Below, piece by piece: positions 47,537 to 56,819 of a stretch of DNA of 64,000 nucleotides. The translations under genes were made by a program, and so were the position numbers. The notes below the pieces were generated by a model, which had not been told where the DNA came from, searched no databases, and saw only the letters and a list, made by a program, of their open reading frames with translations. Within the stretch, counting starts at the first letter, position 1; every line of letters starts with the position of its first letter. Source of the DNA: Mycolicibacterium bacteremicum. GTDB taxonomy: Bacteria; Actinomycetota; Actinomycetes; Mycobacteriales; Mycobacteriaceae. The DNA is taken from the NCBI RefSeq assembly GCF_002086115.1, contig NZ_MVHJ01000007.1, positions 1-64,000 on the forward strand, given 5' to 3'.

Positions 47537-48793
47537 GTGCAGATCGACCCCGCCGCCACCGCCTGGTTGCTCGTCAGTACCGCCATGGTGCTGCTGATGA
47601 CGCCCGGGCTGGCCATCTTCTATGGCGGCATGGTCCGCTCAACCGGTGTGCTCAACATGATCATGATGAGCTTCATCGCGATCCCGGTCGTCACCGTGAC
47701 CTGGATCCTGGCCGGCTACAGCCTTGCGTTCGGGGCCGATGCCGGCGGCGGACTGATCGGCGGGCTCGGCCACATCGGCCTATCGGGCATCGACCTGACC
47801 GCGGTGCGCTCCAATGTCCCTGAACTGCTGTTCGTGACCTTCCAACTGGCCTTCGCCATCCTGACCGCGGCACTGGTCAGCGGCGCGATCGCCGACCGGG
47901 CGAAGTTCTCCGCCTGGGTGGTTTTCGTCGCGCTCTGGACGCTGACCGTGTATTCACCGGTGGCGCACTGGGTCTGGGGCCCCGGCGGCTGGCTGGCGAG
48001 CTTCGGTGCGCTCGACTACGCGGGCGGTCTCGTGGTCGAGATCGTCTCGGGTGCATCAGCGCTGGCGCTGGCGCTGGTGCTCGGTCCGCGCATCGGATTC
48101 AAATCCGAGGCGATGCGTCCGCACAACCTGCCCTTCGTCCTGCTCGGGGTCGGCCTGTTGTGGTTCGGCTGGTTCGGTTTCAACGCGGGCTCGGCATTCG
48201 CCGTGGACGGCAAGGCCGCGGTCATCTTCCTCAACACGCTGATCGCGGGATGCCTGGGCATGCTCGGCTGGCTGGCGGTCGAGCGGTTCCGCGACGGTCA
48301 CCCGACCACCTTCGGAGCGGCCTCCGGTGTCGTCGCCGGTCTGGTGGCGATCACCCCGTCCTGTGGTTTCGTCACGCCCGTCGGCGCCGTGGTGGTGGGT
48401 CTGGCCGCCGGTGTGGTGTGTTCCTATGCCATCGGCTGGAAGTTCACGGCCGGCTACGACGATTCCCTGGATGTGGTCGGCGTGCACTTCGTCGGGGGAG
48501 TGGTCGGTACCTTCCTGATCGGCCTGTTGGCCGCGGAGATGGTGTCCGGCGGTCCCGCCGGCCTGTTCTACGGCGGCGGGATCACCCAGCTCGGTAAGCA
48601 GATGCTGGGCATCGTCGTGGTGGCGGCGTTCGCGTTCACGGTGTCGTTCGTCATCGCGAAGGTGATCGACGTGACGATGGGCTTCCGGGTGACCCGGGAG
48701 GACGAGCTGTCCGGCATCGACTTCACCCAACACGCCGAGACGGCGTACGCCGAAGGGGTGCACGGCCAGCAGCACAAACGGCCGGGCAGCTGA
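47537..48793 (+). CDS. amt: ammonium transporter
   Basis: A 418-residue Amt/MEP/Rh channel with 11 hydrophobic helices. Signatures are FYGGMVRSTGVLNM, the HWVWGPGGWLASFGALDYAGG periplasmic loop, SGASALALALVLGPRIGF, and the twin pore His positions (VGVHFVGGVVGTFL and the corresponding FNAGSAF helix). The GTG start at 47537 has GAAGGAG six bases upstream. No glnK/glnD follows, unlike the amt-glnB-glnD operon of M. tuberculosis, so this is a second, stand-alone transporter. Confidence 0.93.
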   Translation: MQIDPAATAWLLVSTAMVLLMTPGLAIFYGGMVRSTGVLNMIMMSFIAIPVVTVTWILAGYSLAFGADAGGGLIGGLGHIGLSGIDLTAVRSNVPELLFVTFQLAFAILTAALVSGAIADRAKFSAWVVFVALWTLTVYSPVAHWVWGPGGWLASFGALDYAGGLVVEIVSGASALALALVLGPRIGFKSEAMRPHNLPFVLLGVGLLWFGWFGFNAGSAFAVDGKAAVIFLNTLIAGCLGMLGWLAVERFRDGHPTTFGAASGVVAGLVAITPSCGFVTPVGAVVVGLAAGVVCSYAIGWKFTAGYDDSLDVVGVHFVGGVVGTFLIGLLAAEMVSGGPAGLFYGGGITQLGKQMLGIVVVAAFAFTVSFVIAKVIDVTMGFRVTREDELSGIDFTQHAETAYAEGVHGQQHKRPGS

Positions 48794-49447
48794 TCAGCGC
48801 GGACCGTCGACCGCGAAAGTCCCGTCGTCGTCGGTGAATTCGACGTACACCTGGCGGATCGCCCCGTCGATTTCGACATCACAGGTGAAGCTGTCACCCC
48901 GGGATGCCGAGGGATCCTTGCCGCCGTTGCACCGCATGGCGCTGATCGTGTTGGCGCCGTACCCGTTGATCGGGTCCGACAGGATGGCCCGCACACCGGC
49001 CTCGGCCTGCTCGACCTTGATGACCGCATCCCGGTGGAAGACGAACTGCCACACGCTGACACCGATGACAGCGGCGGCGGCGACGACCACGGCAGCGATG
49101 ACCAGGATGCGGCGGTTGGTCGACTTCGTGGTCTGCCGGTGCTGGCCGCCGGGCTGCAGTTCCGGACGCAGGGTGTATCGATACGGATCCACCGCGGGCC
49201 CGGCCGTCGGCTGCTGCCGAGGGGGCGGCGCCGGTACCCGTGGCGGCGGTTGCGGTGGCGACGGGTACGGCGCGCGCGGCTGCGGACGCAGCGGGTACGG
49301 CTGGGGCGGGCGCTGGTGCGGCGGCGGTGCCGGCCGCGCCGGCGGTGGCGGGGGGTGGCCACCCGGTGCCGGCGCCGCCCCGCCCGGCCGGACCCACCAC
49401 GGCGGGGCCTCTCCCGGCGGCTGATTCGGGTTCGGCGGCCGGGTCAT
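48794..49447 (-). CDS. Pro-rich membrane-anchored DUF4333 protein
   Basis: A 217-residue protein. Residues 1-100 are Pro/Arg-rich and cytosolic. A single transmembrane helix (VIAAVVVAAAAVIGVSVWQFVF, about 114-135) follows, then a small exterior domain (AILSDPINGYGANTIS, MRCNGG, FTCDVEID) with two Cys. This is the DUF4333 pattern seen in mycobacterial membrane proteins. Function unknown. ATG at 49447 overlaps the stop of the metallopeptidase gene as ATGA, so the two should be made together. Confidence 0.8.
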   Translation of the reverse strand: MTRPPNPNQPPGEAPPWWVRPGGAAPAPGGHPPPPPARPAPPPHQRPPQPYPLRPQPRAPYPSPPQPPPRVPAPPPRQQPTAGPAVDPYRYTLRPELQPGGQHRQTTKSTNRRILVIAAVVVAAAAVIGVSVWQFVFHRDAVIKVEQAEAGVRAILSDPINGYGANTISAMRCNGGKDPSASRGDSFTCDVEIDGAIRQVYVEFTDDDGTFAVDGPR

Positions 49448-50892
49448 GCCGCGAACCGCTGGTAGCAGGCGTCGACGTCGCCACGCAGACCGGACCGGTA
49501 GGCCAGGATCCGGGTGAACCCCGCAGGCACCGTCGCTCCGTTGACATCACTGGCCGCCAACCCGTTGGTCAGCAACCCGGAGATCGCCTCGTCGGTGTCA
49601 CCGGCCGACAGCATCAGCTCGCTGCCCGGCTCGGCCATCCGGCCCTGGGCCACTCCGGTCAGGCATGCGGTGCGCAGCGCCGCTCGTGCCGACTCCAGCG
49701 GGTAGCCACGTTCCTTCTGCACCGCGAGGGCATACCGCGAGGTGACGATGGACAGCGCGGTGTTGTCGCCCTGCAGCAGCACGCCCTGATCCTCGGCCCT
49801 GGGGGTACCCAGCGCCTGCAGCGCAGGCAGATTCACGTTGATGGTGTTGGTGGTCGGACAGTAGAAGGCCGGCGAGACCGGCTGGGCGTCGGGACAGGTG
49901 GCCATCGCCAGATTCAGCGATGGCGGGTTGGTCGGGTTGTACACCCGGGTCAGCGTGTCCATCAGGTTGGTGAGCAACCGCTCGTCGACCGGGCTGTCAC
50001 CGGCGGACGGGTCCCCGTAGGAGTCGTAGGACAGGAACTGCGGCAGGTCACCCTGGCGTTCGGTGATATCGGCCATGTCGATCGCCGCGCACTGGTCGGC
50101 GTTACCGGCGAAGCCGATCTGGAAGGCACTGATGCGGTCGAGCGCGGAGCCGTGCGCATCACCGGTGAGAATGGCCTCCTCCTGGGTCATCAGCGGGTCA
50201 CGGATGTAGATCGCCCCCGCCAGAACGTGATTGAGGCCGTCGCCGGTACTCAGATCGAAGCGCGGGGACTGACCGGAGGCCACCCAGTGCAGATACACCC
50301 CGGCGAAACAGTCGGCCTGCTGCTCCTTGACCAGGACCGGGGTCGACTTCTCGACCAGGTGTGCCTTCGCCTGGACGGCGTGGCCGAACTCGTGGGCGAT
50401 CACGCCGACGACGCCCATGTCACCGAAGTATTTCGCCGCACCGGGGATGAACTCGCTGCGGTCCCAGGCCATCACGTCATCGTCGAAGCAGTAGAAGGCG
50501 TTGGCCAGCTCGTAGAGGTCGTTCCCGCACACGACCGGCCCGTCGGGATCCGAGGCGTCGTAGGACACCAGACCCGACACCGGGGTGTAGGTGCCGGTGA
50601 GCGCGCCCTCCCAGTTCTGCGACCAGAATTCTTCGAGGTCGTCGACCGCACGAAGCACCAGTTGGTCGACCGGGCCGCCATCACTGTTGGCGGCGACGCT
50701 CGTCGGCGGCGGGGCGTCCGGGCGGGGACCGCTGGGACCGTCGTGGGCGGGCAGACCACCGGCCCGTTGCGGGTCGTAGAGCATCGACACCGCACGGCCG
50801 TCGAGCACTGTCGTCGCGCAGCCCGACAGGACCAGCACGAGCGTGAGCGCACCGCACAGCCAGGCGATACGGCCTGCGACCCGTCGATCCAT
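49444..50892 (-). CDS. lipoprotein zinc metallopeptidase, paralogue 2
   Basis: A 482-residue lipoprotein: lipobox VLSGC with Cys25 and zinc motif HEFGH in GVIAHEFGHAVQAKAH. EQQADCFAGVYLHW supplies the third Glu. Same domain order as the gene at 21403-22836, with shared blocks GLNHVL/GLNNLM, VDQLVLRAVDDLEEFW and a C-terminal NGLAASDVNGATVPAGF. Predicted periplasmic or wall peptidase with unknown substrate. ATG at 50892. Coupled to the DUF4333 protein. Confidence 0.88.
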   Translation of the reverse strand: MDRRVAGRIAWLCGALTLVLVLSGCATTVLDGRAVSMLYDPQRAGGLPAHDGPSGPRPDAPPPTSVAANSDGGPVDQLVLRAVDDLEEFWSQNWEGALTGTYTPVSGLVSYDASDPDGPVVCGNDLYELANAFYCFDDDVMAWDRSEFIPGAAKYFGDMGVVGVIAHEFGHAVQAKAHLVEKSTPVLVKEQQADCFAGVYLHWVASGQSPRFDLSTGDGLNHVLAGAIYIRDPLMTQEEAILTGDAHGSALDRISAFQIGFAGNADQCAAIDMADITERQGDLPQFLSYDSYGDPSAGDSPVDERLLTNLMDTLTRVYNPTNPPSLNLAMATCPDAQPVSPAFYCPTTNTINVNLPALQALGTPRAEDQGVLLQGDNTALSIVTSRYALAVQKERGYPLESARAALRTACLTGVAQGRMAEPGSELMLSAGDTDEAISGLLTNGLAASDVNGATVPAGFTRILAYRSGLRGDVDACYQRFAA

Positions 50893-50935
50893 AGTCGAAG
50901 GCTAACAAGCCAGGGCAGGGCGATGGCGACCGAGA

Positions 50936-51955
50936 TTATCCGGCGTAGCGGGCTGCCAGGGTGCGGCGGTGGGTTCTGGGCGAGCCGAACATGGCGCGGT
51001 TCAGCGTCGCACGCTTGAGGTAGACGTGGATCCCGCTCTCCCAGGTGTAGCCGATACCGCCGTGCAACTGCATCGCCGTGCCCGCGACCGACACGGCGGT
51101 GTCGGTGGCATACGCCTTGGCCATGGCGGCCGCCGCGACCGTGTCACCGCCGTCGGTCAGCGCGTCCACCGCGGCATCGACGAGCTGGCGGGCGACCCGG
51201 ATCTGCACCAGCATGTCGGCGCAGGCATGTTTGACGGCCTGGAACGAGCCGATTTGGCGACCGAACTGCTGCCGGATGCCCACGTAGTCGACCGTCCTGG
51301 CCAGCATTGCCTCGGCCAGTCCCAGGCTGTCGGCGGCGACCGCGATCGCGCCGCGGTCGACCAGCGGTGCCACGGCGGGCAGTGGCCAGACCCGTTCGGC
51401 ACGCGCACTCTCTGCGGTGACCGTGGCCAGCGCACGGGTCTCGTCCAGGACCGGTTGTGCTGCGACGGTGAGCGCGCTCGGGGCGATGTCGACCAGCACC
51501 GCACCGCCGTCAGAGGTGGCGGCGGGAATCAGCAGCCGGGTGGCCTGGCCGGCGTCGGGAACGAATTCGGCTGTCCCGCTGAGCCGGTGGTCGGCGTCGA
51601 GACGAAACGGCGACCCGGTGTCCGCACCGGTCGGCAGCACCGCCACGGGCCGCTCGCGGCCCTCGGCGGTCGCCGCCAGCAGGTGGTCACGATCCTCGTC
51701 GGCCGGCAGCGTCAGCAGTGCGCCGATACCCGATGTCACACCCAGGTGCGGACCGGGTGCCGCGGCGCGGCCGAGTTCCTCGGCGACCACGGCGGTCTCG
51801 GCGAAAGACACTCCCGATCCGCCGAGCGACTCGGGGATCTCCAGTCCTGGCCAGCCCGCCTGGGTGATCACCGTCCAGTCCGGATGGCCGCCCGACAACA
51901 CGTCGCGGGCCACCGATCGCAGTTCGGCGTGCAGCTCGGCGTATTCGCGTGTCAT
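50936..51955 (-). CDS. acyl-CoA dehydrogenase, short subunit 1
   Basis: A 339-residue acyl-CoA dehydrogenase-fold protein. It has the C-terminal FAD-contact block VGIRQQFGRQIGSFQAVKH and LHGGIGYTWESGIHVYLKRA. It lacks the GFSEPEAGSDLA/INGQKVW motif that contacts FAD and acyl chain in the mid domain. That matches the small partner of heteromeric enzymes such as the cholesterol-ring FadE pairs. ATG at 51955 overlaps the stop of the long partner upstream by one base (TGATG). Last of four coupled genes. Confidence 0.88.
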   Translation of the reverse strand: MTREYAELHAELRSVARDVLSGGHPDWTVITQAGWPGLEIPESLGGSGVSFAETAVVAEELGRAAAPGPHLGVTSGIGALLTLPADEDRDHLLAATAEGRERPVAVLPTGADTGSPFRLDADHRLSGTAEFVPDAGQATRLLIPAATSDGGAVLVDIAPSALTVAAQPVLDETRALATVTAESARAERVWPLPAVAPLVDRGAIAVAADSLGLAEAMLARTVDYVGIRQQFGRQIGSFQAVKHACADMLVQIRVARQLVDAAVDALTDGGDTVAAAAMAKAYATDTAVSVAGTAMQLHGGIGYTWESGIHVYLKRATLNRAMFGSPRTHRRTLAARYAG

Positions 51956-53124
51956 CAGGCTCCCGCCGGTTCGCGGGGCAGGCCCAAACCGCGTTCCCCG
52001 ATGATGGTGCGTTGGATCTCGCTGGCGCCGCCCGGAATGGTCCACTCCCACGAGCCGATGAAATCGAGCACCCAGGCGCCGGATTCCCAGCCGCTGGATA
52101 TCGGTTTGGCCAGCACCGTGTGCCCGGCCAGGCCACTGATCTGCGCCCCGAAATCGGTGAGCCGCTGCAACAGTTCGCTGTAGAACAACTTCACCACCGA
52201 CGCGTCGGCGGGGGAGTTGGTCTTGCCCTCCACCAGATCGCGGCACAGCCCGCGCAGCCCGGTGATCTCGATCTCGAACTGCGCCAGACGATCCGACACC
52301 AGCGCGTCACCGAGCAGCCCGGCGCGCCGGCATTCGCCGACCAACCAGCTGAAACCGGCGTTGCCGAGCCGCTCCGCGAGTTCCAGCATGGTCATCCCGC
52401 GCTCGGCCCCCAGCGTTTCCTGGGCGACCTGCCAGCCCTTGTTCTCCGGGCCCACCAGATTCGCCGCGGGTACCCGCACATCGTTGAGGAACACCTCGCA
52501 GAAGTGCGATTCGCCGGTCGCCTGCCTGATCGGGCGGACCTCGACGCCGGGGCTGGCCATGTCCATCAGGAAATATGAGATACCGTGCCGCTTCTTGGCG
52601 TTCGGGTCGGTTCGAGCCAGCAGCAGGCACCAGTCGGCATGCAATCCACCGCTGGCCCAGACCTTCTGGCCGTTGAGCACGAAATCCTCGCCGTCGCGGC
52701 GCGCCGTGGTACGCAGCGCCGCCAGGTCGGAGCCTGCCTCGGGCTCGGAGAAGCCCTGCACCCAGATCTCGCCGTCCAGGATGGCCGGGAGGTGGCGGCG
52801 ACGTTGTTCCTCGGTGCCGGCGGCCAGCAGGGTCGATGCGGCGTGATGGATCCCGACGAACGCCAGCACCAGCCGCGGCGCATCGGCGGCGGCCAGTTCG
52901 GAGTAGAGGACGATCTGCTCGGCGACCGACATGCCGCCGCCCCATTCGGCGGGCCAGTGCGGCACGGCGTATCCGGCCGAATGCAGTTCGGCGAACCAGG
53001 CTTTCTGGAACCGCACATACTCGTCGTCACCGACGCCGGTCTGTGCCGCCCGCCAGTCGCGTGGCACATGCTCGGCGCACCAGCTGCGCACCTGCCGGCG
53101 GAAGTCGTCCAGATCCCGGGTCAC
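51955..53124 (-). CDS. acyl-CoA dehydrogenase, long subunit 1
   Basis: A 389-residue acyl-CoA dehydrogenase with the full mid-domain signature GFSEPEAGSDLAALRTTA and FVLNGQKVWASGG, and the C-terminal WTIPGGASEIQRTIIGER. At the classical MCAD catalytic Glu position there is Gly; a Glu in the LGAERGMTM helix may take its role, as in other long- and branched-chain enzymes. Probably forms a complex with the short subunit encoded downstream. GTG at 53124 overlaps the stop of the gene before as GTGA. Confidence 0.9.
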   Translation of the reverse strand: MTRDLDDFRRQVRSWCAEHVPRDWRAAQTGVGDDEYVRFQKAWFAELHSAGYAVPHWPAEWGGGMSVAEQIVLYSELAAADAPRLVLAFVGIHHAASTLLAAGTEEQRRRHLPAILDGEIWVQGFSEPEAGSDLAALRTTARRDGEDFVLNGQKVWASGGLHADWCLLLARTDPNAKKRHGISYFLMDMASPGVEVRPIRQATGESHFCEVFLNDVRVPAANLVGPENKGWQVAQETLGAERGMTMLELAERLGNAGFSWLVGECRRAGLLGDALVSDRLAQFEIEITGLRGLCRDLVEGKTNSPADASVVKLFYSELLQRLTDFGAQISGLAGHTVLAKPISSGWESGAWVLDFIGSWEWTIPGGASEIQRTIIGERGLGLPREPAGA

Positions 53125-54041
53125 GGTGCGTCGCTGTACAGTCCGGTCAGGCCGCGGGTGCCCAACTGTTCGGTGAGGCGCGCCCGGGTGGCCGACAGGC
53201 CCAGTGGCAACCGGCGTAGCGGCTGGCTGTAGCGCGACAGCCAGGACAACACGGTCTCATCGCAGAATCCGACCGCACCGTGTAGCTGATGTGTCACCCG
53301 GAACACCACCTCGGCTGCCTCGATGGCGGCCATTCGCAGGGCCAGCGCATCGGCGGGGCCGTCGGCACCGGTCGCCGTCGTCAGTGCATGACGGGCCAGC
53401 ATCTCCAGCCCGCTGCGTTCGACCTCGGCATCGGTGAGCTGGAACTGTACCCCCTGGAAACCCGCCAGGGGTTGGCCGAACTGCCGACGCAGCTGCACGT
53501 GCGCCACGGTCAATTCCATTGCACGATCCAGCATTCCGAGCAGCGTCCAGCAGGGCAGCACGAGCGCGAGCGCGACATCGTCGGCACCACCGTCGTCGAT
53601 GGAGGTCAGGTCCAGGGAGGTGACGAACGCGGTTCGTGGGTCGCGGGTGCCGGTGACCCGCTCCCGGCGGCCATCCAACGTCGTCGTGACCCAGTTGCCC
53701 CCGATACCGGCGAGGGTGGCGGCCGGCGCCGGCCCGGCGACGACGAACAGCCCGTCGGCCTCGGTGTCGGTGGGCCGGGCCAGTCGTTCGGCCACCGGGT
53801 AGGGCAGCCCCCAGTATCCTGCGCTGCGGCACAGCGCGGCGGCGGCCTCGGCTGAATCGCTGTCGCTGCGCGGTTCCAGATCCCAGGCGCCCAACCCCTC
53901 CAGGACGTCGGCAACCAGCGATGCGCGCCGGGTCGGATCGGCCTCGGCGTGCTGCAGCAGCGTGTCGCCGCCCGCGGCGTCGAAGGCACGCCGGGCCTGC
54001 TCGCCGTATTCGCGCGCCTCCGGGCTCAGATCGATGTTCAC
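53121..54041 (-). CDS. acyl-CoA dehydrogenase, short subunit 2
   Basis: A 306-residue acyl-CoA dehydrogenase-like protein with the C-terminal block VQLRRQFGQPLAGFQGVQFQ and QLHGAVGFCDETVLSWLSRY. It lacks the mid-domain GSDLA/NGQK motifs. Short even for this class (usual full enzymes about 380), yet all ends are intact and overlapping, so it is not a broken gene. GTG at 54041. Pairs with the long subunit encoded just upstream. Confidence 0.86.
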   Translation of the reverse strand: MNIDLSPEAREYGEQARRAFDAAGGDTLLQHAEADPTRRASLVADVLEGLGAWDLEPRSDSDSAEAAAALCRSAGYWGLPYPVAERLARPTDTEADGLFVVAGPAPAATLAGIGGNWVTTTLDGRRERVTGTRDPRTAFVTSLDLTSIDDGGADDVALALVLPCWTLLGMLDRAMELTVAHVQLRRQFGQPLAGFQGVQFQLTDAEVERSGLEMLARHALTTATGADGPADALALRMAAIEAAEVVFRVTHQLHGAVGFCDETVLSWLSRYSQPLRRLPLGLSATRARLTEQLGTRGLTGLYSDAP

Positions 54042-55195
54042 GACGCCGCCAACAGGGTGCGGGCCAGCAGGATGCGCTGCATCTCGATGCTGCCGGAGGA
54101 CACCGTGGACGGTTGCGAGTAACGCCAGTGGTCCTCGACCTCCGCGGCGAATACCCGCGATGCGCCGTCGGGCAGTGCCGCGGCAATCTCCATCAGCACC
54201 TCGGCACTGTCCTGGTCCAACTTCGTCACCGCAATCCGGTAGGCGGCCGAGTCCGTCGGCCGCACCCGGCCCTCGGCCTGCAGGGCGACCAGGCGGTAGG
54301 CCATCAGCCGGGCCCGCCGGCAGTGAGTCAGCATCCGCGCCCAGCGGCCACGCAGTTCCTCGGGCAACTCGGACCAGTGCTCACCCAATGCCTTCGGGGC
54401 CAGGTGCAACAACCGCTCACAGCGGGCGTAGCGGGCGATGCCGACCCGTTCGAAGGCCAGCACGCTCTGTACCACCGACCACCCGTCGTCGACGGTTCCC
54501 AGGACATCGGCGTCGGTGACCCGCAGGTCGTCGAAGAACACCTCGTTGAGGTGATGCGGGCCCATCATGGTCTGGATCGGCCGCACGGTGATCGCCGGAT
54601 CCGACATGGGCACCAGGAAGATGGTCAGGCCCTGTTGCTTCTTTCGGATGGCACCCTCGCCGACCTTGGATGTCCGCGCCAGCAGGAAGCACCACTGCGC
54701 CATGGTGGCGTAGGAGGTCCAGATCTTCTGGCCGTTGATCACCCAGCCATCGCCGTCGCGCACCGCGGTGGTGCGCAGCGACGCCAGATCCGAGCCCGCC
54801 TCCGGTTCGGAGAATCCCTGGCACCAGATGACCTCGCCGGCAGCGATGGGCGGCAGATGGGTGGCCTGCTGTTCGGCGGTGCCGTGCCGCATGATGATCG
54901 GCCCGACCCAGTTGACGCCCATGTACTGCGCACCCCGCGGTTCGTGGTGTGCCCACATCTCCTCGCGCACCACCGTCTGTTCCCACGGTGAGGAGGCGCG
55001 GCCGCCGAACTCGGTCGGCCAGGACATGCACAGCAGTCCCCGCTCGGCGAGCAGCCGGCAGAACCCCTGCGCCACCTCCAGGTCGCGGGGGTCGGGGGTG
55101 AAGGAGCCGAGGTAGTCCTCGGGGATATGGGTTGTCACCAGGTCGCGGAGCTCACCGCGCAGTGCGTCGGCGGCCGGCCCCATGTCGAAGTCCAC
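54038..55195 (-). CDS. acyl-CoA dehydrogenase, long subunit 2
   Basis: A 385-residue acyl-CoA dehydrogenase. It has GFSEPEAGSDLASLRTTA, WVINGQKIWTSYATMAQW, and the C-terminal PSTVSSGSIEMQRILLAR, with Ser at the MCAD Glu position; FERVGIARYARCERLL carries candidate catalytic Glu. GTG at 55195 chosen because it lies 16 bases inside the palindromic operator; ATG at 55183 is an alternative. The frame continues upstream into the GntR gene. First gene of the four-gene dehydrogenase operon. Confidence 0.88.
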   Translation of the reverse strand: MDFDMGPAADALRGELRDLVTTHIPEDYLGSFTPDPRDLEVAQGFCRLLAERGLLCMSWPTEFGGRASSPWEQTVVREEMWAHHEPRGAQYMGVNWVGPIIMRHGTAEQQATHLPPIAAGEVIWCQGFSEPEAGSDLASLRTTAVRDGDGWVINGQKIWTSYATMAQWCFLLARTSKVGEGAIRKKQQGLTIFLVPMSDPAITVRPIQTMMGPHHLNEVFFDDLRVTDADVLGTVDDGWSVVQSVLAFERVGIARYARCERLLHLAPKALGEHWSELPEELRGRWARMLTHCRRARLMAYRLVALQAEGRVRPTDSAAYRIAVTKLDQDSAEVLMEIAAALPDGASRVFAAEVEDHWRYSQPSTVSSGSIEMQRILLARTLLAAS

Positions 55196-55211
55196 ACCGG
55201 CGATCGTAGGC

Positions 55212-55229
55212 CAATCCTTATAAGGATTG
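55212..55229. promoter_or_regulatory. perfect 18-bp palindrome, likely GntR/FadR operator
   Basis: CAATCCTTATAAGGATTG is fully self-complementary. It lies 12 bases before the GntR start and 16 bases before the dehydrogenase start, in a 46-bp divergent gap, so it overlaps both promoters. Its AT-rich core stands out from the GC-rich surroundings. Expected to be bound by the neighbouring regulator and released by an acyl-CoA. Confidence 0.82.
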
Positions 55230-55241
55230 CTAGTATGAATC

Positions 55242-56009
55242 ATGCGAATACCGCAGCAGCGCATCGCCGAGACGGTGGCCGGCGAGCTGCGCGACCGCAT
55301 CCTGGCCGGGGCGGAACGGCTGCCCACGCAGGATCAGCTGGTCGCCGAGTTCGGCGTCAGCTATCCCTCGGTGCGCGAAGCCCTGCGCATCCTGGAGACC
55401 GAGGGGCTGGTGACTGTGCGCCGCGGCAGCGTGGGCGGCGCCGAGGTGCATCGCCCCGACGAATCGTCGGCGGCCTATCACCTCGGGCTGGCGCTGCAGG
55501 GTGCCGCGGTGTCGCTGGGGGATCTGGCCGAGGGCCTGCAGCTGCTGGAGCCGATGTGTGCCGCGGAGGTGGCGCGTCGGCCCGATCGGCTGCGCACCGC
55601 GGTCCCGGCGCTGAGCCGAAATGTCGACGCGTGCGCCGAGGTGGTCGCCGACGGCGCTGCGTTCACCCGCATCGCCCGCGAATTCCACGACCTGATGGTC
55701 GAATTCACGCCGAACGCCACCGTGCGCCACGTGGTCGGCAGCCTGGTGGCGCTGTGGTCGGCACAGGAGCAGATGTGGGCCGACGCGGTCGTCAAGCGCG
55801 GCGAGTACCCGTCACCGGCGCGGGCCCGGGGTGCGGTGCGCACCCACCGCCGGATGGTCGAGGTGATCGCGGCCGGCGATGCCGTGGCGGCCGAACGGAT
55901 CGCACGTAAGCATCTGGCGGCCACCCAGGCGGTGCTGCTGGATCGCTTCACCGATGACGTGGTTCGGGCGGCGCGGCACGCCAAGCCGCACCTGAGGCGC
56001 AGCTGCTGA
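55242..56009 (+). CDS. GntR-family (FadR-type) transcriptional regulator
   Basis: A 255-residue regulator. The N-terminal winged HTH (LPTQDQLVAEFGVSYPSVREALRILETEG) is followed by the RRGSVGGAEV wing. The C-terminal all-helical FCD domain (about 85-240) has metal-ligand-like residues in EFHDLMVEF and THRRMVEVI. Ligand probably an acyl-CoA or organic acid. ATG at 55242 sits behind the 18-bp palindrome. Divergent from the four dehydrogenase genes, its likely targets. Confidence 0.92.
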   Translation: MRIPQQRIAETVAGELRDRILAGAERLPTQDQLVAEFGVSYPSVREALRILETEGLVTVRRGSVGGAEVHRPDESSAAYHLGLALQGAAVSLGDLAEGLQLLEPMCAAEVARRPDRLRTAVPALSRNVDACAEVVADGAAFTRIAREFHDLMVEFTPNATVRHVVGSLVALWSAQEQMWADAVVKRGEYPSPARARGAVRTHRRMVEVIAAGDAVAAERIARKHLAATQAVLLDRFTDDVVRAARHAKPHLRRSC

Positions 56010-56016
56010 CCGCCCG

Positions 56017-56595
56017 TCAGCCCTGCGGCAGGTCCAGGATGCGCCGGGTCACCTTCAGGATCTGGGTGCGCAACGTGTCATCGTCGACGTCGGTGACCAG
56101 TGGGTGCATCACCGCCGCGCTCAGTGCCCCGGACATGACCGCCGCGTTGACCCGCGCCTCGACGCCGGCCCCCTCGCCGAGCAGCACCTGGTAGAGCCGT
56201 TCGATGAAGGCCGCGAACGGTTCGTGCTCGGCGAGCAGACGCACGACCACCGGGTCGAACTGCAGCACGCCGGTCAACTGGCGGCGGGTGACGGCCATGT
56301 CGACGACCCGGGTGAGCAGGACGTCACGAGCGGTCACCTGATCGGGTTCCGCCTCCGCGGCGTCGACGGCGTCCTGCAGCGCCGCCAGTTCGGTCTCCGC
56401 GACCGCGATGACGACCTCGTCCTTGCTCTTGAACTGGTGGTACACGGCGGCTTTGGTGACTCCGATGGCGTCGGCGATCATCTGCAACGAGGTTCCGCTG
56501 ACCCCGTGGGTGCCGAACAGATCCAGCGACGCGACGATGACGCGCTTCTGTGCCGCGCTGTAGGTCGTCGGGGCCAGTCTGCCGGTGGTGCTCAC
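56017..56595 (-). CDS. TetR-family transcriptional regulator
   Basis: A 192-residue TetR repressor. The HTH is GTSLQMIADAIGVTKAAVYHQFKSKDEVV (about 33-61) and the ligand domain is helical. GTG at 56595. It converges on the GntR gene, 7 bases apart. The twin 20-bp repeats at 60723 and 60863 are candidates for its binding, given the shared locus; this is inference. Confidence 0.9.
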   Translation of the reverse strand: MSTTGRLAPTTYSAAQKRVIVASLDLFGTHGVSGTSLQMIADAIGVTKAAVYHQFKSKDEVVIAVAETELAALQDAVDAAEAEPDQVTARDVLLTRVVDMAVTRRQLTGVLQFDPVVVRLLAEHEPFAAFIERLYQVLLGEGAGVEARVNAAVMSGALSAAVMHPLVTDVDDDTLRTQILKVTRRILDLPQG

Positions 56596-56819
56596 GCGGC
56601 CAGCGTAGCCGCCCGGCTAGTCGACGGGTTGCGCAGTGACACCGACCCTGTCTGGCTTCCGGCATTGCCTGGCTCTGCGCGGTCAATCGCCGACCTGGGC
56701 CGTCGCCGCAGGGGTATATGAAGCAGCTCACAGAAGGGCGGGTAGTGGTTTACCCGGTGGACCGAGGCGGTATGTATCCGCCGTTCAGGTAGGTGCTCTA
56801 AAGAACAGGATCTCGCAAC

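Noticed and set aside
53121..54041. Short dehydrogenase as a frameshifted pseudogene
   Set aside because: Both ends overlap neighbours cleanly, and the second short gene shows the same architecture, so it is a real short subunit.
56017..56595. KstR-type steroid regulator
   Set aside because: Only generic TetR features are visible, and no KstR operator motif was seen nearby.
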